Below, in pieces: positions 15,439 through 24,754 of a stretch of 64,000 bases of DNA. The stretch lies in contig NZ_BJHU01000006.1 in the NCBI RefSeq assembly GCF_005405905.1, forward strand, positions 28,603 through 92,602, in the 5' to 3' direction. Both the position numbers and the translations under genes were made by a program. Within the stretch, counting starts at the first letter, position 1; each line of letters starts with the position of its first letter. Source of the stretch: Acidovorax sp. NB1 (lineage in GTDB: Bacteria; Pseudomonadota; Gammaproteobacteria; Burkholderiales; Burkholderiaceae_C). The notes beneath the pieces are model-generated. The model saw nothing but the letters and a program-made list of their open reading frames with translations. It was not told where the DNA came from and ran no database searches.

Positions 15439-16706
15439 CACCAAAAGCCCAGCGCCTGTTGCAGTTCGGGGTGGGTGGCGGCGTGCTGCGCCAGCGGCAC
15501 ATCGGCCACGGCTGCATCCCAGGCCTGGCGCAGTGCGGTCACCCCGGCGGGCACGCCCGCCGGATGGCCGAAGATGCCGCCCCCGGCGGCAAAGATCAGG
15601 TCCTGGCTGCCCGCAGCGGCATAGGTGGCAGCGGCGACCAGGCCGGTCTGGCCCGAGCTGAACACCGGCATGACATGCATGGGCGCATGCGGCCACAGCG
15701 GCTCGGTCACGGCCTGTACCGAGGCGCGCACCTGGTCGTCGCCCTCGCTGAACTTGTTGCCAAGGCCGTTGACGTGCAGATGGTCGGCACCGGCCAGCCG
15801 CCAGAGCTTGTGCCAGGGGCGGTAGTCCCAGCCCAGCGCAGGGTGGCGGCTCAGGTAACCCCAGCCGTTGCGGTGAGCGTGGATGGGCAGGCTGCTGTGG
15901 CGACGCAGTTCGTGCAGCCCGCTCAGGCCCACCGAGTTGAGACTGACCATGACGCAGGTGCCGCCCTGGGCCTGCACGAAGTCGTGGCGTCGCTTCATCT
16001 CGTCGATCTCGCCCGTGAGGTTGAAGGCCACCATCACTTTGCGGCCCAGGCGGTCAGCGCCGGCGTGCACCTCGCGCATGACGGCGCGCACGCGGTCCTC
16101 GAACGGGCAATGGGGGCCGTCGGCCTGCAGCTCGTCATCCTTGATGAAGTCGATGCCGCCTGCAATGAGCTTTTTCACCTCGGCGGCGGTCTGCTCAGGG
16201 CCCATGCCCACGCTGGGTTTGAGGATGGTGCCTATCAACGGCCCATGCGCCCCCCCCGCCAGCGCCCGCGTCCCGGTAATGCCAAACGCCGGCCCTGGGT
16301 AGACATCGGCGAACGCACTGGGCAAGTGCAGGTCGGTGATGCGCAGGCCCGAAACGCATTGCAGCTCAAACAGGTTACCGGCCACCGTCGCGAGCACATT
16401 GGGCAGCGATGTGCCTATGTTGCCCAGCGGCCACGAGAGTTCCAGCTCGCAGCGGGTAAAGCGCGCGCCTTCGGCGTAGCACCCGGGCAGGCTGGGGTGG
16501 TCCACGGTGTCCAGCACGGACAGGCGCTCAACGCGAGCGCCGCTGCGCTCCTTGAGTTCGGCTGTCTCGTTGGCGAGGGCTAAGAAAGTGCCGCTGGATT
16601 GCTCACCCGCAATGATCTCTGCGGCTTTGGCTGGGGACTCACTGGTTTCCAGCCAGTAACGCGCGTGGATGCGATCGGAAGACGCAGGAGACTGCAGCAT
16701 GTTCAT
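15438..16706 (-). CDS. RuBisCO-like protein, probable 3-oxo-isoapionate-4-phosphate decarboxylase or transcarboxylase
   Basis: A 422-residue RuBisCO large-subunit homologue. K163 in GTILKPSVG, and GGIDFIKDDE with the carbamylatable K189 and metal ligands D191 and E192, are retained; HAHRNGW and the glycine-rich AAGGGIFGHP phosphate loop follow. It is too diverged to be a true CO2-fixing RuBisCO. RuBisCO-like proteins next to DUF1537 kinases act on 3-oxo-isoapionate 4-phosphate as OiaX (decarboxylase) or OiaT (transcarboxylase/hydrolase); the two cannot be told apart by eye. The start ATG overlaps the DctM stop by 4 bases, supporting 16706 over the longer frame. Confidence 0.85.
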   Translation of the reverse strand: MNMLQSPASSDRIHARYWLETSESPAKAAEIIAGEQSSGTFLALANETAELKERSGARVERLSVLDTVDHPSLPGCYAEGARFTRCELELSWPLGNIGTSLPNVLATVAGNLFELQCVSGLRITDLHLPSAFADVYPGPAFGITGTRALAGGAHGPLIGTILKPSVGMGPEQTAAEVKKLIAGGIDFIKDDELQADGPHCPFEDRVRAVMREVHAGADRLGRKVMVAFNLTGEIDEMKRRHDFVQAQGGTCVMVSLNSVGLSGLHELRRHSSLPIHAHRNGWGYLSRHPALGWDYRPWHKLWRLAGADHLHVNGLGNKFSEGDDQVRASVQAVTEPLWPHAPMHVMPVFSSGQTGLVAAATYAAAGSQDLIFAAGGGIFGHPAGVPAGVTALRQAWDAAVADVPLAQHAATHPELQQALGFW

Positions 16707-18052
16707 TGGGAGTTGGAAGTTGGAGCAGTAGGAGCGGATGGAGCCGCTGGCGCAGGCGCCACAACGGCCGCTTTGCGGGGGAACACCGCATCCCGAGCAA
16801 GCAGCGAAATGGAGGGGATGTAGGTGACCAGCATCAGACAACCCAGAATGACCAGCACAAACGGAAGCAGATGACCAATGATGCGGTCCAGGGAAATCTT
16901 GGCCACGGTACAGGCCGCAAACAGGTTGACGCCAAAGGGCGGCGTGATCATGCCCAGGGCCAGGTTGACAACCATGATCGTGCCGAAATGCACGGGGTCT
17001 ACCCCGAAGTGGATAGCAACAGGCACCAGGATGGGCGCCAGAACAATGATGGCGGCCGAGGTTTCAATGAACATGCCGATGACAAAGAGCGCCGCATTCA
17101 CGCCCAGCAGAAACCAGCCGGGCGAGCGCAGCACCTCGGTCAGCCACACGCCAATCGCATCCGGGATGCCAGCCCGTGTGATGAGGAAAGCGAACAGCCC
17201 CGCATTGGCAATGATGAACAGGATCACGGCGCTGGAGAGCACCGACTTGCGCAGCACCTGGACGAGGTCTGCGAGCCTGAGCTCGCGATGGATGAGCAGC
17301 CCCACCATCAGGGCGTAGAACACCGCAACCACGGATGCCTCGGTGGGCGTGAAGATGCCACCATAGATGCCCCCCAGGATGATCACCGGCATCAGGAGAG
17401 CCCACCCGGCCTCGCGCGTGGCCACCAGCGGAGGCAAACGGCCTTCGCCGTCTTGCTTGCCCCAGCCCTTGTAGCGTGCGTGCAGGTGCACAAACAGCAT
17501 CAGCGCACCGCCAATCAGCAGGCCAGGACCCAGGCCCGCAACAAACAGCTCGCCAATGGACACTTCGGCGGCCACACCGAACAGGATCATGGGAATGGAC
17601 GGCGGAATGATCACGCCCAGCTCTGCTGCCGTGGCCTGCAATGACGCGGCATAGCTGGTGGGATAGCCATGCTTGACCAGCGCAGGGATCAGGATGGACC
17701 CGATGGCGAACGTGGTGGCCACCGAAGAGCCTGATACGGCCGCAAAAATCATGCAGGTGAGCACGCAGCTCATGGGCAAACCGCCTTGCACGCCGCCCAC
17801 CAGCGATTTCGCGAAATGGACCAGGCGGCGAGAGATGCCACCGTTCTCCATCAAGTTTCCGGCAAGGATGAAAAACGGTACGGCGGCCAGCGGAAAGCGG
17901 TCGATGGCGGAAAACATTTCCTTGGGAACAAGTATGAGCCGCGCCGGGTCGAAGAACGCCAGCCCCAGGATGGCAGAGCCACCAATGGAAACGGCGATGG
18001 ACACGCTGAACGCGAAGCCCAGCAACATGGTGACAAGCAGGGTGAGCGACAT
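16703..18052 (-). CDS. dctM: TRAP transporter large permease subunit DctM
   Basis: A 449-residue protein with about 12 hydrophobic segments and the DctM hallmarks PKEMFSAIDRFPLAAVPFFILAGNLM and VLTCMIFAAVSGSSVATTFAIGSI. It forms the ion-coupled channel of a TRAP transporter. The tail beyond about 425 is Ala/Pro/Ser-rich and non-conserved. The gene lies 33 bases after dctQ and overlaps the RuBisCO-like gene by 4 bases. Probable substrate is D-apionate or a related sugar acid, from the neighbouring enzymes. Confidence 0.9.
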   Translation of the reverse strand: MSLTLLVTMLLGFAFSVSIAVSIGGSAILGLAFFDPARLILVPKEMFSAIDRFPLAAVPFFILAGNLMENGGISRRLVHFAKSLVGGVQGGLPMSCVLTCMIFAAVSGSSVATTFAIGSILIPALVKHGYPTSYAASLQATAAELGVIIPPSIPMILFGVAAEVSIGELFVAGLGPGLLIGGALMLFVHLHARYKGWGKQDGEGRLPPLVATREAGWALLMPVIILGGIYGGIFTPTEASVVAVFYALMVGLLIHRELRLADLVQVLRKSVLSSAVILFIIANAGLFAFLITRAGIPDAIGVWLTEVLRSPGWFLLGVNAALFVIGMFIETSAAIIVLAPILVPVAIHFGVDPVHFGTIMVVNLALGMITPPFGVNLFAACTVAKISLDRIIGHLLPFVLVILGCLMLVTYIPSISLLARDAVFPRKAAVVAPAPAAPSAPTAPTSNSQ

Positions 18053-18085
18053 GGCTTGGGGTGTACAGGTTGACGCAGCAGAGGA

Positions 18086-18577
18086 CTACTGCGCGGTAGA
18101 AAGCTCGTCGTCCACGGGGTCGAGGTGGTGCGCCACCACCGCCAGCATGGCAAGCAGCGCGCCCACAGGCAACGCGGCGTATGCCCAGCCCATCGACAGA
18201 TCCATGCTGGCAAAGGTCTGGAAACGCACGCGCTGCACCAGGTCCAGCCCAAACCACGCCAGCACAACGAGAAACAGGAGGTTGACCGTGGTGATAGTCC
18301 CGCGCACCACCTTGCGCCATGCGCCCTTCGAGACACGCAGCATCAGGTCCACCGAGACCAGGGCACCTTGACGGAACGCCGCCACGATGCCCAGCGCCAC
18401 CATCCAGATCAACAACCGCCGCATGGCTTCTTCCGTCCATGAAGAGGGCTGCTGGAACAAAAACCGGGCGATCACCTGCCACAGCCCCAGGCACGAGACG
18501 ATGGCGAGCAAGCCACATGCAACAGCCATGCTGAGGCTGGTCAAGCCACGGTCAAGGCGGAGTATGAGATTTTTCAT
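18086..18577 (-). CDS. dctQ: TRAP transporter small permease subunit DctQ
   Basis: A 163-residue protein with four hydrophobic helices and the family motifs WQVIARFLFQQPSSWTEE and RLLIWMVALG. DctQ bridges the periplasmic binding protein and DctM. The start at MKNLILRLDRGL is chosen over the in-frame ATG 39 codons upstream because helix 1 begins soon after it. It sits 164 bases after dctP. Confidence 0.9.
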   Translation of the reverse strand: MKNLILRLDRGLTSLSMAVACGLLAIVSCLGLWQVIARFLFQQPSSWTEEAMRRLLIWMVALGIVAAFRQGALVSVDLMLRVSKGAWRKVVRGTITTVNLLFLVVLAWFGLDLVQRVRFQTFASMDLSMGWAYAALPVGALLAMLAVVAHHLDPVDDELSTAQ

Positions 18578-18741
18578 GGATGGGAACGGTGGACCCAGGG
18601 GCTGCAGGCACGCCACGGCCGCCATCGGCGCGTGGAATGGCCCGGCCCTGACGGACCACCCTGAACAAGAACCAAGGAAGCGGAGGGTGCGCACCCAGGG
18701 GTGCGGCCCCCGCTGACGAAGAACGCAGCAGTCCGGGTGAA

Positions 18742-19728
18742 CTACTTCACGGCCTGGATGCTGGCAATGCGCTCTGCACCGAACTCCCGGGCATAGGCCG
18801 TATAAGCGGGCGCCACAGCTTTGCGGAAGCTGTCGCCATTGACGTTTTCGTCAATCTGCATGCCGTCCTTGCGCAGCTCGGCGATGCCGTTGGCTTCGTC
18901 ATCATTGACCTTTTTGCGCTGGACGGCGGCGGCCTTGCGCGCGGCCGCAGTGAACACCTGCTTGTCGGCCTCGGACAGCTTGCCCCAGATCGCAGGAGAG
19001 AGCACCAGCACCGCTGGCGAGTACACATGCTTGGTCAGAGACAGGTACTTTTGGACCTGGGACAGCTTGGCAGAAAGGATCACGGGGATGGGGTTTTCCT
19101 GTCCATCCACGGTCCCTTGTTGCAGCGCGGTGAAAACTTCGGGCCAGGCCATCGGCGTGGGCATGATGCCGAAGGTCTTGTAGCCCTCCATGTGCACCTT
19201 GTTTTCCATGGTGCGCATCTTCAGACCACGCGCATCTTCTGCACTGTGGATCGCGCGCTTGCTGTTGGTCATGTGGCGAAAGCCGTTCTCGGTCCACGCC
19301 AGCCCGACGATGCCTTTGGCCGTCATCTTGGACAACAGCTCCTGCCCGATAGGGCCGTCCATCACCTTGCGGGCATGGTCGTAGTCGCGGAACAGGAAAG
19401 GAATATCGACGATCTTCACCTCGGGCACAAAGTTTCCAAGGGCGCCCGTGGACACGTTGGCTGCATCCTGGGTGCCCAGCTGAACGGCTTCGATCATCTC
19501 GCGCTCACCACCGAGCGAATTGTTGGGAAACTGCTGGCACTTGTAGCGACCCTGGGTCCCCGCGTCCACGGCATCACAAAACGCCACAGCCCCCATACCG
19601 TAGTGCGAGTTGAGGGCGTTGGAGTAGCCAATCTTGAGCACAGTCTGCGCTTGCGCGCCTGCGTGCAGAAACAGGCAAGCCATCAAGGCGGCGGCCTTGG
19701 TCATCGAACGGCGGAAAGTTTTGTTCAT
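18742..19728 (-). CDS. dctP: TRAP transporter periplasmic substrate-binding protein DctP
   Basis: A 328-residue protein. A signal peptide (about 1-27, ending HAGAQA) is followed by the DctP fold: LKIGYSNALNSHYGMGA, SLGGEREMIEAVQLG, RTMENKVHMEGYKTFG and GTVDGQENPI, where the conserved arginine that binds the substrate carboxylate lies in LKMRTMEN. AGGAGACA lies 6 bases before the ATG on the coding strand. It captures an acidic substrate in the periplasm for DctQM. The pathway genes around it point to D-apionate. Confidence 0.9.
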   Translation of the reverse strand: MNKTFRRSMTKAAALMACLFLHAGAQAQTVLKIGYSNALNSHYGMGAVAFCDAVDAGTQGRYKCQQFPNNSLGGEREMIEAVQLGTQDAANVSTGALGNFVPEVKIVDIPFLFRDYDHARKVMDGPIGQELLSKMTAKGIVGLAWTENGFRHMTNSKRAIHSAEDARGLKMRTMENKVHMEGYKTFGIMPTPMAWPEVFTALQQGTVDGQENPIPVILSAKLSQVQKYLSLTKHVYSPAVLVLSPAIWGKLSEADKQVFTAAARKAAAVQRKKVNDDEANGIAELRKDGMQIDENVNGDSFRKAVAPAYTAYAREFGAERIASIQAVK

Positions 19729-19872
19729 CGTTTTGTCTCCTGTGTGGTGGTTTTTTCAAACATGACGGGGGCGCAACACAACCCAGGCCAGCACGCCCCA
19801 CCAAGGCGGGCGGCTTTGCACACTGCTTTTTGCGGAAGCCCCGGGAAAGATGCGCGCGCGGTGCCCAGGCAA

Positions 19873-20703
19873 TCAGGTAATGCGACGGATGCTTTCCGCA
19901 ATCTCGTCCTTGTCGAACACGTTTTTCCAGTCATCCCGCATGAGGCGGGGCTTGCCATGGACGATGGCCTTGTTGCAGGCATCGGAGAACTGGCCGGGAA
20001 TCTGCTTGAAGATCACTGCGCTCAGGATGGTCATGTGGCCCAGCAGGAAATCGCGGGCCGCATCGGCAGGCACGCCCCGGGCGATCACTTCGTCCATGGC
20101 CTCCCGCATCACATCGAGCAAGGTGGCGCAAACAGTTTCTGAAAGGCCGGGCTCCAGCATCGCCATCTGCTCCACCGTCACGCGGTACGAGCGCTCAATC
20201 GGCTGATAGATGGTTTTGGCAATCGACTCACCCAGATCAAAAGCCGACTCGGGCCCCTGCATCAGCGCGCTCACGACCGACTGCGGCGCGGCCACTCCGC
20301 CAAAGTAGTCGGGCGAACCTGCCTGGTGCGCCCGGGGGTGGAAGATCGAAGGGTGACAAGGGTGCGCCACGAAATACACCAGATCGGCCCGATCCGGCAG
20401 ATGCCCGGCAAAAGGCGCCGCCGCATCCAGCGTCATCACCATCGTGCCCGGCTTGAGCTGCGGCGCCATGTCGGCAGCCAACCGGCCAATCAGCGTATCC
20501 GGCACGGCAAGGATCACCACATCCACGCCATCCAGCGCCTGCGCCATGGGCATGCATTCAACACCCACCTCGGTGCGCAAGCGCTCCTGACCCACGGCGC
20601 TTGGCTCGACGTGGCGCACCTCATAGGGCGAACCCTTCAAGTTCTGCGACAGGCGAACCCCCATCTTCCCCCCTGCACCAAACAGCGCAATCTTTGCGGT
20701 CAT
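19873..20703 (-). CDS. apnO: NAD-dependent dehydrogenase of the 6-phosphogluconate-dehydrogenase superfamily, probable D-apionate oxidoisomerase
   Basis: A 276-residue protein. The Rossmann motif ALFGAGGKMGVRL (5-17) and VVILAVPDTLIG are followed by a helical C-terminal domain of the phosphogluconate dehydrogenase type. In described D-apionate catabolism, ApnO oxidises and rearranges D-apionate to 3-oxo-isoapionate, which is then phosphorylated by a DUF1537 kinase and processed by a RuBisCO-like protein. All three are here with a TRAP transporter. GGAGAG lies a few bases before the ATG at 20703, favouring it over an ATG 21 bases further upstream. First gene of the operon. Confidence 0.7.
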   Translation of the reverse strand: MTAKIALFGAGGKMGVRLSQNLKGSPYEVRHVEPSAVGQERLRTEVGVECMPMAQALDGVDVVILAVPDTLIGRLAADMAPQLKPGTMVMTLDAAAPFAGHLPDRADLVYFVAHPCHPSIFHPRAHQAGSPDYFGGVAAPQSVVSALMQGPESAFDLGESIAKTIYQPIERSYRVTVEQMAMLEPGLSETVCATLLDVMREAMDEVIARGVPADAARDFLLGHMTILSAVIFKQIPGQFSDACNKAIVHGKPRLMRDDWKNVFDKDEIAESIRRIT

Positions 20704-21121
20704 GTATCTCTCCATCGTTGGCAAGAGTGCGGCTGAATGCCGCCCCCCTGAGTCACCGGAGATGGCCTGCGGATCGGGCCACCTTTCTGGTGTGATGGTA
20801 TGACGAGTACATCATCATCTATAGAGGGTTTTCCCGGGACTGTCGCTCCGTGATCCCGCTGCGCTAAAGGCCCGACAAGGGTTCAACCGCCGAGGACAAG
20901 GAGGACGCACACCACGCATCTATAAGGCAAAACCAGCGCGTTCCATGAAGCACACCCCGCATGCCGAAGTGCTATCCATTCAATAGCGTGATATGAATAT
21001 TTGGCAAGCACCTTGAGCCCCTCTTACACCTAAACTACCCACTGCATTTACCCAATCTGCACCGCACGGCCCCGGTGCCCGCCCTGGCGGCACGACCAGC
21101 CCTACCTGCCCCACGCCTCCC
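20704..21121. other. Intergenic region between the apionate operon and the rluE-like gene
   Basis: 418 bases between divergent genes. It holds a candidate GntR operator at 20794-20816 and a more AT-rich patch around 20975-21005 (GTGATATGAATATTTGG) that could be a promoter for the plus-strand gene. No gene or RNA was found. Confidence 0.6.
20794..20816. promoter_or_regulatory. Candidate GntR/FCD operator upstream of the apionate operon
   Basis: An imperfect 23-base dyad with outer arms GATGGTAT and ATCATC, about 90 bases upstream of the first gene. The distance and symmetry suit a FadR-type operator, but only about 6 of 11 pairs match, so this is tentative. Confidence 0.35.
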
Positions 21122-21760
21122 ATGACCCGCCCTGCCCCACCCCGCCTGATCCGCTTCAACAAACCCTATGGCGTGCTCAGCCAGTTCACGGCCGAGGGCA
21201 AGTGGCAGGGGCTGAAGGACTACATCGACCTGCCCGGCGTGTACGTGGCCGGGCGCCTGGACGCCGACAGCGAAGGCCTGCTGCTGCTGACCAACAGCGG
21301 CCCGCTGCAGGCCCACATTGCCGACCCGCGCTTCAAGATGGAGAAAACCTACTGGGTGCAGGTCGAAGGCGTCCCGGATGAAGCCGCGCTGGCCGCACTG
21401 CGCAGCGGCGTGGTGCTGAACGACGGCCCCACCCTGCCCGCCCGCGCGCGGCTGATGGAACCCGCGCCCGCCGTGTGGGACCGCGACCCGCCCATCCGCG
21501 AACGCAAAGCCATCCCCACCGCGTGGATCGAACTCATCATCCGCGAGGGCCGCAACCGCCAGGTGCGCCGCATGACGGCCGCCGTGGGTCACCCCACGCT
21601 GCGGCTGATCCGCGCAGCCATCGGGCCGCACACGCTCGACGGCCTGGCGCCCGGCACCTGGGCCGACGCCGATGCAGGCAGCTACGCCGCCACCGCCCCC
21701 ATGCGCCGCGACAGCGCCGAGCCCCGCGCGCGCAAGAACCCGCGCAAGCCGTCGGCGTAG
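21122..21760 (+). CDS. rluE: RluE-like 23S rRNA pseudouridine synthase
   Basis: A 212-residue RsuA-family enzyme. [26 protein letters not shown] with the catalytic aspartate, KTYWVQVEG and [22 protein letters not shown] are diagnostic. It lacks the N-terminal S4 domain of RsuA/RluB/RluF, as RluE does. It isomerises one uridine of 23S rRNA (position 2457 in E. coli). The C-terminal 25 residues are basic and overlap the end of the convergent GST gene by 79 bases. Confidence 0.9.
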   Translation: MTRPAPPRLIRFNKPYGVLSQFTAEGKWQGLKDYIDLPGVYVAGRLDADSEGLLLLTNSGPLQAHIADPRFKMEKTYWVQVEGVPDEAALAALRSGVVLNDGPTLPARARLMEPAPAVWDRDPPIRERKAIPTAWIELIIREGRNRQVRRMTAAVGHPTLRLIRAAIGPHTLDGLAPGTWADADAGSYAATAPMRRDSAEPRARKNPRKPSA

Positions 21761-22386
21761 TCCGGCCCCACGGCCTGCTGCACCGAGGTGCGGGCGGCCA
21801 ATGCGGTGCGCCAGTGCGCCACCTGCGGCAGGCCCTGCCACAGGCCCAGGTCGTCCACACCCGGCAGGTCATCGATCACATCGAAGTACCGGAACACGGG
21901 GCCGAACACCGCGTCCACCATGCCAAAGTCCGCCCCCGCGAAATAGGGGCCGGGCCCGCTGCGTTGCGCCAGCGCGTGTTCGATCTGCACAAAACGGCTG
22001 CGCAGCTCCTGCGCGCGGCCCTGCAGGGCGGCCTCGTCGGGCGCGGAGTAGAACGCGCCGATGGTGCCCAGCACCGCAGAGCCAAACTCCATCCAGGCCC
22101 GGTGGCGTGCGCGCTGCAGTGGGTCTTGCGGGTGCAGCGCGGGCATGGCCACATCGTCCAGGTATTCGCAGATCACGGCCGATTCGAACAGGCTCTGGCC
22201 GCGCACCTGCAGCACGGGTGTCTTGCCCAGGGGCGAGAGGGCCAGGAACCAGTCGGGCTTGTTCGCCAGGTCGATGGTGCGGCGCTCGAACGCCAAGCCC
22301 TTTTCGTGCAGCACGATGGCCACGCGCTGCACGTAGGGGCACAGTGCGTGCGAGACCAGCGTGAGCGCGGGTGCGGCCCCGGTCAC
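21682..22386 (-). CDS. Glutathione S-transferase family protein
   Basis: A 234-residue protein. The thioredoxin-like N-terminus has [20 protein letters not shown], with a cysteine at the active position as in omega/beta-like classes, then [11 protein letters not shown] and [12 protein letters not shown] (the glutathione gamma-glutamyl site). The helical C-terminal domain follows. It starts with GTG, overlapping the stop of the upstream GST gene by 4 bases (GTGA), so the two are translationally coupled. Its last 26 codons overlap the 3' end of the convergent rluE-like gene. Confidence 0.9.
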   Translation of the reverse strand: MTGAAPALTLVSHALCPYVQRVAIVLHEKGLAFERRTIDLANKPDWFLALSPLGKTPVLQVRGQSLFESAVICEYLDDVAMPALHPQDPLQRARHRAWMEFGSAVLGTIGAFYSAPDEAALQGRAQELRSRFVQIEHALAQRSGPGPYFAGADFGMVDAVFGPVFRYFDVIDDLPGVDDLGLWQGLPQVAHWRTALAARTSVQQAVGPDYADGLRGFLRARGSALSRRMGAVAA

Positions 22387-22991
22387 GACAACAGCCCCTC
22401 GGCGCGCAGTGCGACCTGCACCTGCGGGCGGGCTGCCACGCGCGCCATCCAGGCCTGCAGGTGCGGGTAGGCGGTGAGCGGGATGCCCAGCAGGTTCGAC
22501 CAGTTGACGATGGTGAAGCCATAGGCATCGGCCACGCTGTAACGGCCCGCCAGGAAGTCGCTACGCGACAGCACGGCATCCATCTCGGCAAACCGCACGG
22601 CCAGTTTGGCCCGCACAGCCTGGCGCGTGGAGTCTGCCGTCTCCTTGTGCCACAGCCAGGGGCTGAAGCCCTTGTGCAGCTCGGTGCTGACGAAGGTGAG
22701 CCACTCCAGCACCGCCAGGCGTTCGCGCGAGCCAGGCTGGCCGATGAGGGTCTGTGCCGGATCCAGGTCGGCCACGTACTGCAGCAAGGCTGCGGCTTCG
22801 GTGTGGCGCGAGTGGTCGTCCAGCTCCAGCAGGGGCACATAGCCACGCGGCGAGATGTCGAGGTAGTTGGTGCCGGTTTCGGTGGTGTGGCGGGCCAGAT
22901 CGACCTTGACCAGGTCGAAAGAGGCGCCCACCTCACGCAGGGCAATGTGGACGGCGAGCGAGCAGGCGCCAGGGGCGTGGTAGAGCTTCAT
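22383..22991 (-). CDS. gstA: Glutathione S-transferase (GstA-like, beta class)
   Basis: A 202-residue protein. MKLYHAPGACSLAVHIALREVGASFDLVKVDL is the typical start of bacterial beta-class GSTs with the Cys-10 region, followed by ISPRGYVPLLELDD and TEAAALLQYVAD. It conjugates or transfers glutathione to electrophiles in the cytoplasm. It is divergent from a LysR regulator, whose usual target would be this gene and the coupled second GST. Confidence 0.92.
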   Translation of the reverse strand: MKLYHAPGACSLAVHIALREVGASFDLVKVDLARHTTETGTNYLDISPRGYVPLLELDDHSRHTEAAALLQYVADLDPAQTLIGQPGSRERLAVLEWLTFVSTELHKGFSPWLWHKETADSTRQAVRAKLAVRFAEMDAVLSRSDFLAGRYSVADAYGFTIVNWSNLLGIPLTAYPHLQAWMARVAARPQVQVALRAEGLLS

Positions 22992-23108
22992 GATGGCAAA
23001 GTGCTTTCTTGGGTGTGCAAGGTGGAAGGTCGCCCCCGGAGACCACAGGCTGGCACCGGGCGGCAAACAGAATCTATGCTTGCACCTACGCAAACAAAAT
23101 CCGCAGCC

Positions 23109-23999
23109 ATGAAATCAACCATTGCACCAACGCAATATCGTCTGGGCGCTGCCGAGCTAGAAGTGCTGCTGGCCATGGTGCGCACCGGCACACTGGCGGC
23201 GGCGGGCGAGCGGCTGGGGGTGGATGCATCCACCGTGTTCCGCGCCATCCAGCGCATCGAGCGCGGGCTGGGCCAGCCGTTGTTCGAGCGCTCGCGTGCG
23301 GGCTACCGCGCCTCGGAACTGACCAAGGCGCTGGCCGAACAGGCCGAGCGTGTTGAGGCCGCACTGGAAGCCGCGCGCACCGCCGCGCAGGCCCAGCCCG
23401 AGCAGATCACAGGCACGGTGCGCATCTCCACCACCGACACCATCCTGCACGGCCTCATCGCCCCGGCCCTGCAGCAGCTGCAACCCCAGCACCCGGCCCT
23501 GGCGTACGAGCTGCACGCGGGCAACGAGCTGGTGAGCCTCACGCGGCGTGACACCGACATCGCCGTGCGTGCCACCAAGCGCCCGCCGCAGCACCTGGTG
23601 GGCCGGCAGCTGGGCATGGTCCGCGCAGCGCTCTACACCGCCGCAACCAGCCCGCTGGCCCTGTCCGACGTGGAGGCGGGCCACGCGGCCTGGATTGCCC
23701 CGGACGACGCCCTGCCCGACCACCCTTCAGTGCGCTGGCGCAAGAAGCGTTTTCCCAAGGCGCAACCCACCTACCGCGTGAACAGCCTGCTCACGGTGAT
23801 GGAGCTGGTGGCGCTGGGCATGGGCGTGGGCGTACTGCCGATCTTTCTGGCTCAGGCCCGCAGCGACCTGCGCCCGCTCACCGGGTCGCTGGCCGACTGC
23901 GAGACCGAGCTGTGGTTGCTGACGCACCCCGAGTCGCGCCACCTGCGGCGCATTGCGGCGGTGTATGGGCACCTTGCGGAGACGGTGCAGATGCCGTGA
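23109..23999 (+). CDS. LysR-family transcriptional regulator
   Basis: About 296 residues. The N-terminal helix-turn-helix reads LLAMVRTGTLAAAGERLGVDASTVFRAIQRIERGLGQPLFERSRAGY, then a periplasmic-binding-like effector domain (GTVRISTTDTILHGLIAP, NSLLTVMELVALGMGVGVLP). The start is MKSTIAPT at 23109; an in-frame ATG at 23076 would add 11 residues. It is transcribed away from the two GST genes and probably controls them from the 117-base shared region. Confidence 0.9.
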   Translation: MKSTIAPTQYRLGAAELEVLLAMVRTGTLAAAGERLGVDASTVFRAIQRIERGLGQPLFERSRAGYRASELTKALAEQAERVEAALEAARTAAQAQPEQITGTVRISTTDTILHGLIAPALQQLQPQHPALAYELHAGNELVSLTRRDTDIAVRATKRPPQHLVGRQLGMVRAALYTAATSPLALSDVEAGHAAWIAPDDALPDHPSVRWRKKRFPKAQPTYRVNSLLTVMELVALGMGVGVLPIFLAQARSDLRPLTGSLADCETELWLLTHPESRHLRRIAAVYGHLAETVQMP

Positions 24000-24112
24000 C
24001 ACAGGGCAAACCGTACAGGAGAGCTGTGAGGATGTGCTGCCAACACGTTGTCAGCAGCCACGCACTATGGTGTCCGCACCCACAGCGCAGCCCCCACCCC
24101 CGCATTCATCCC

Positions 24113-24658
24113 ATGACCTCCGCCCAGTTCTACGGCGCAGCCAGCCTCGATGGCTTCATCGCCACACCCGACCACGACCTGGGCTGGCTGCTGCAGTTTG
24201 GCGATATCGAAGGCTCCAGCTACCCCGCCTTCATCCGCGATGTGGGCGCGCTGGCCATGGGGTCGCACACCTATGAATGGATGCTGAAACACGCCATCGA
24301 CGCGGGACAGCCGTGGCCTTACGCGCAACCCACATGGGTATTCAGCTCGCGCACGCTGCGGGGCATTGCGGGCGCCGATGTGCGGTTTGTGCGCGGCGAT
24401 GTGCGGCCGGTGCACCAGGCCATGGTGCAGGCGGCGGCGGGGCGCAATGTGTGGATCGTGGGCGGGGGCGAGCTGGCAGGGCAGTTTTACGACGCGGGCC
24501 TGCTCGACGAGCTGATCGTGCAGATCGCCCCGGTCACGCTGGGCGCAGGCACGCCGCTGTTGCCGCGCCGGATCGCCCAACCGGCGCTGCGCCTGACGTC
24601 GGTGACCACGCTGGGCGGCCTGTTTGCGGAGCTGCGCTACGCGGTGCCACGCCCGTAG
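24113..24658 (+). CDS. RibD C-terminal/dihydrofolate reductase-like protein
   Basis: A 181-residue protein. The opening YGAASLDGFIATPDHDLGWLL, GALAMGSHTYEWML and NVWIVGGGELAGQFYDAGLLDELIVQIAPVTLGAGTPLLP match the RibD C-terminal domain family, NADPH-dependent reductases with the DHFR fold. Stand-alone members are often annotated dihydrofolate reductase family; the substrate is unknown. Monocistronic. Confidence 0.88.
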   Translation: MTSAQFYGAASLDGFIATPDHDLGWLLQFGDIEGSSYPAFIRDVGALAMGSHTYEWMLKHAIDAGQPWPYAQPTWVFSSRTLRGIAGADVRFVRGDVRPVHQAMVQAAAGRNVWIVGGGELAGQFYDAGLLDELIVQIAPVTLGAGTPLLPRRIAQPALRLTSVTTLGGLFAELRYAVPRP

Positions 24659-24668
24659 CCAGTGCATG

Positions 24669-24736
24669 AATTGCTACATATTTAGTAGCTTCTTGAACAA
24701 TACAGACGCGCGGTAACGGCCATTTTTTCTTGCAAG
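24669..24736 (+). repeat. Dispersed intergenic repeat, copy 6
   Basis: TTGCTACATATTTAGTAGCT, then GACGCGCGGTAACGGCCATTT and TTTCTTGCAAG, matches the family. It fills the gap between two convergent genes. Confidence 0.65.
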
Positions 24737-24754
24737 AGAATCGCCCCACCCGGG

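Noticed and set aside
15438..16706. True RuBisCO for CO2 fixation
   Set aside because: It retains the carbamate lysine but is too diverged, has no small subunit or phosphoribulokinase nearby, and sits in a sugar-acid operon.
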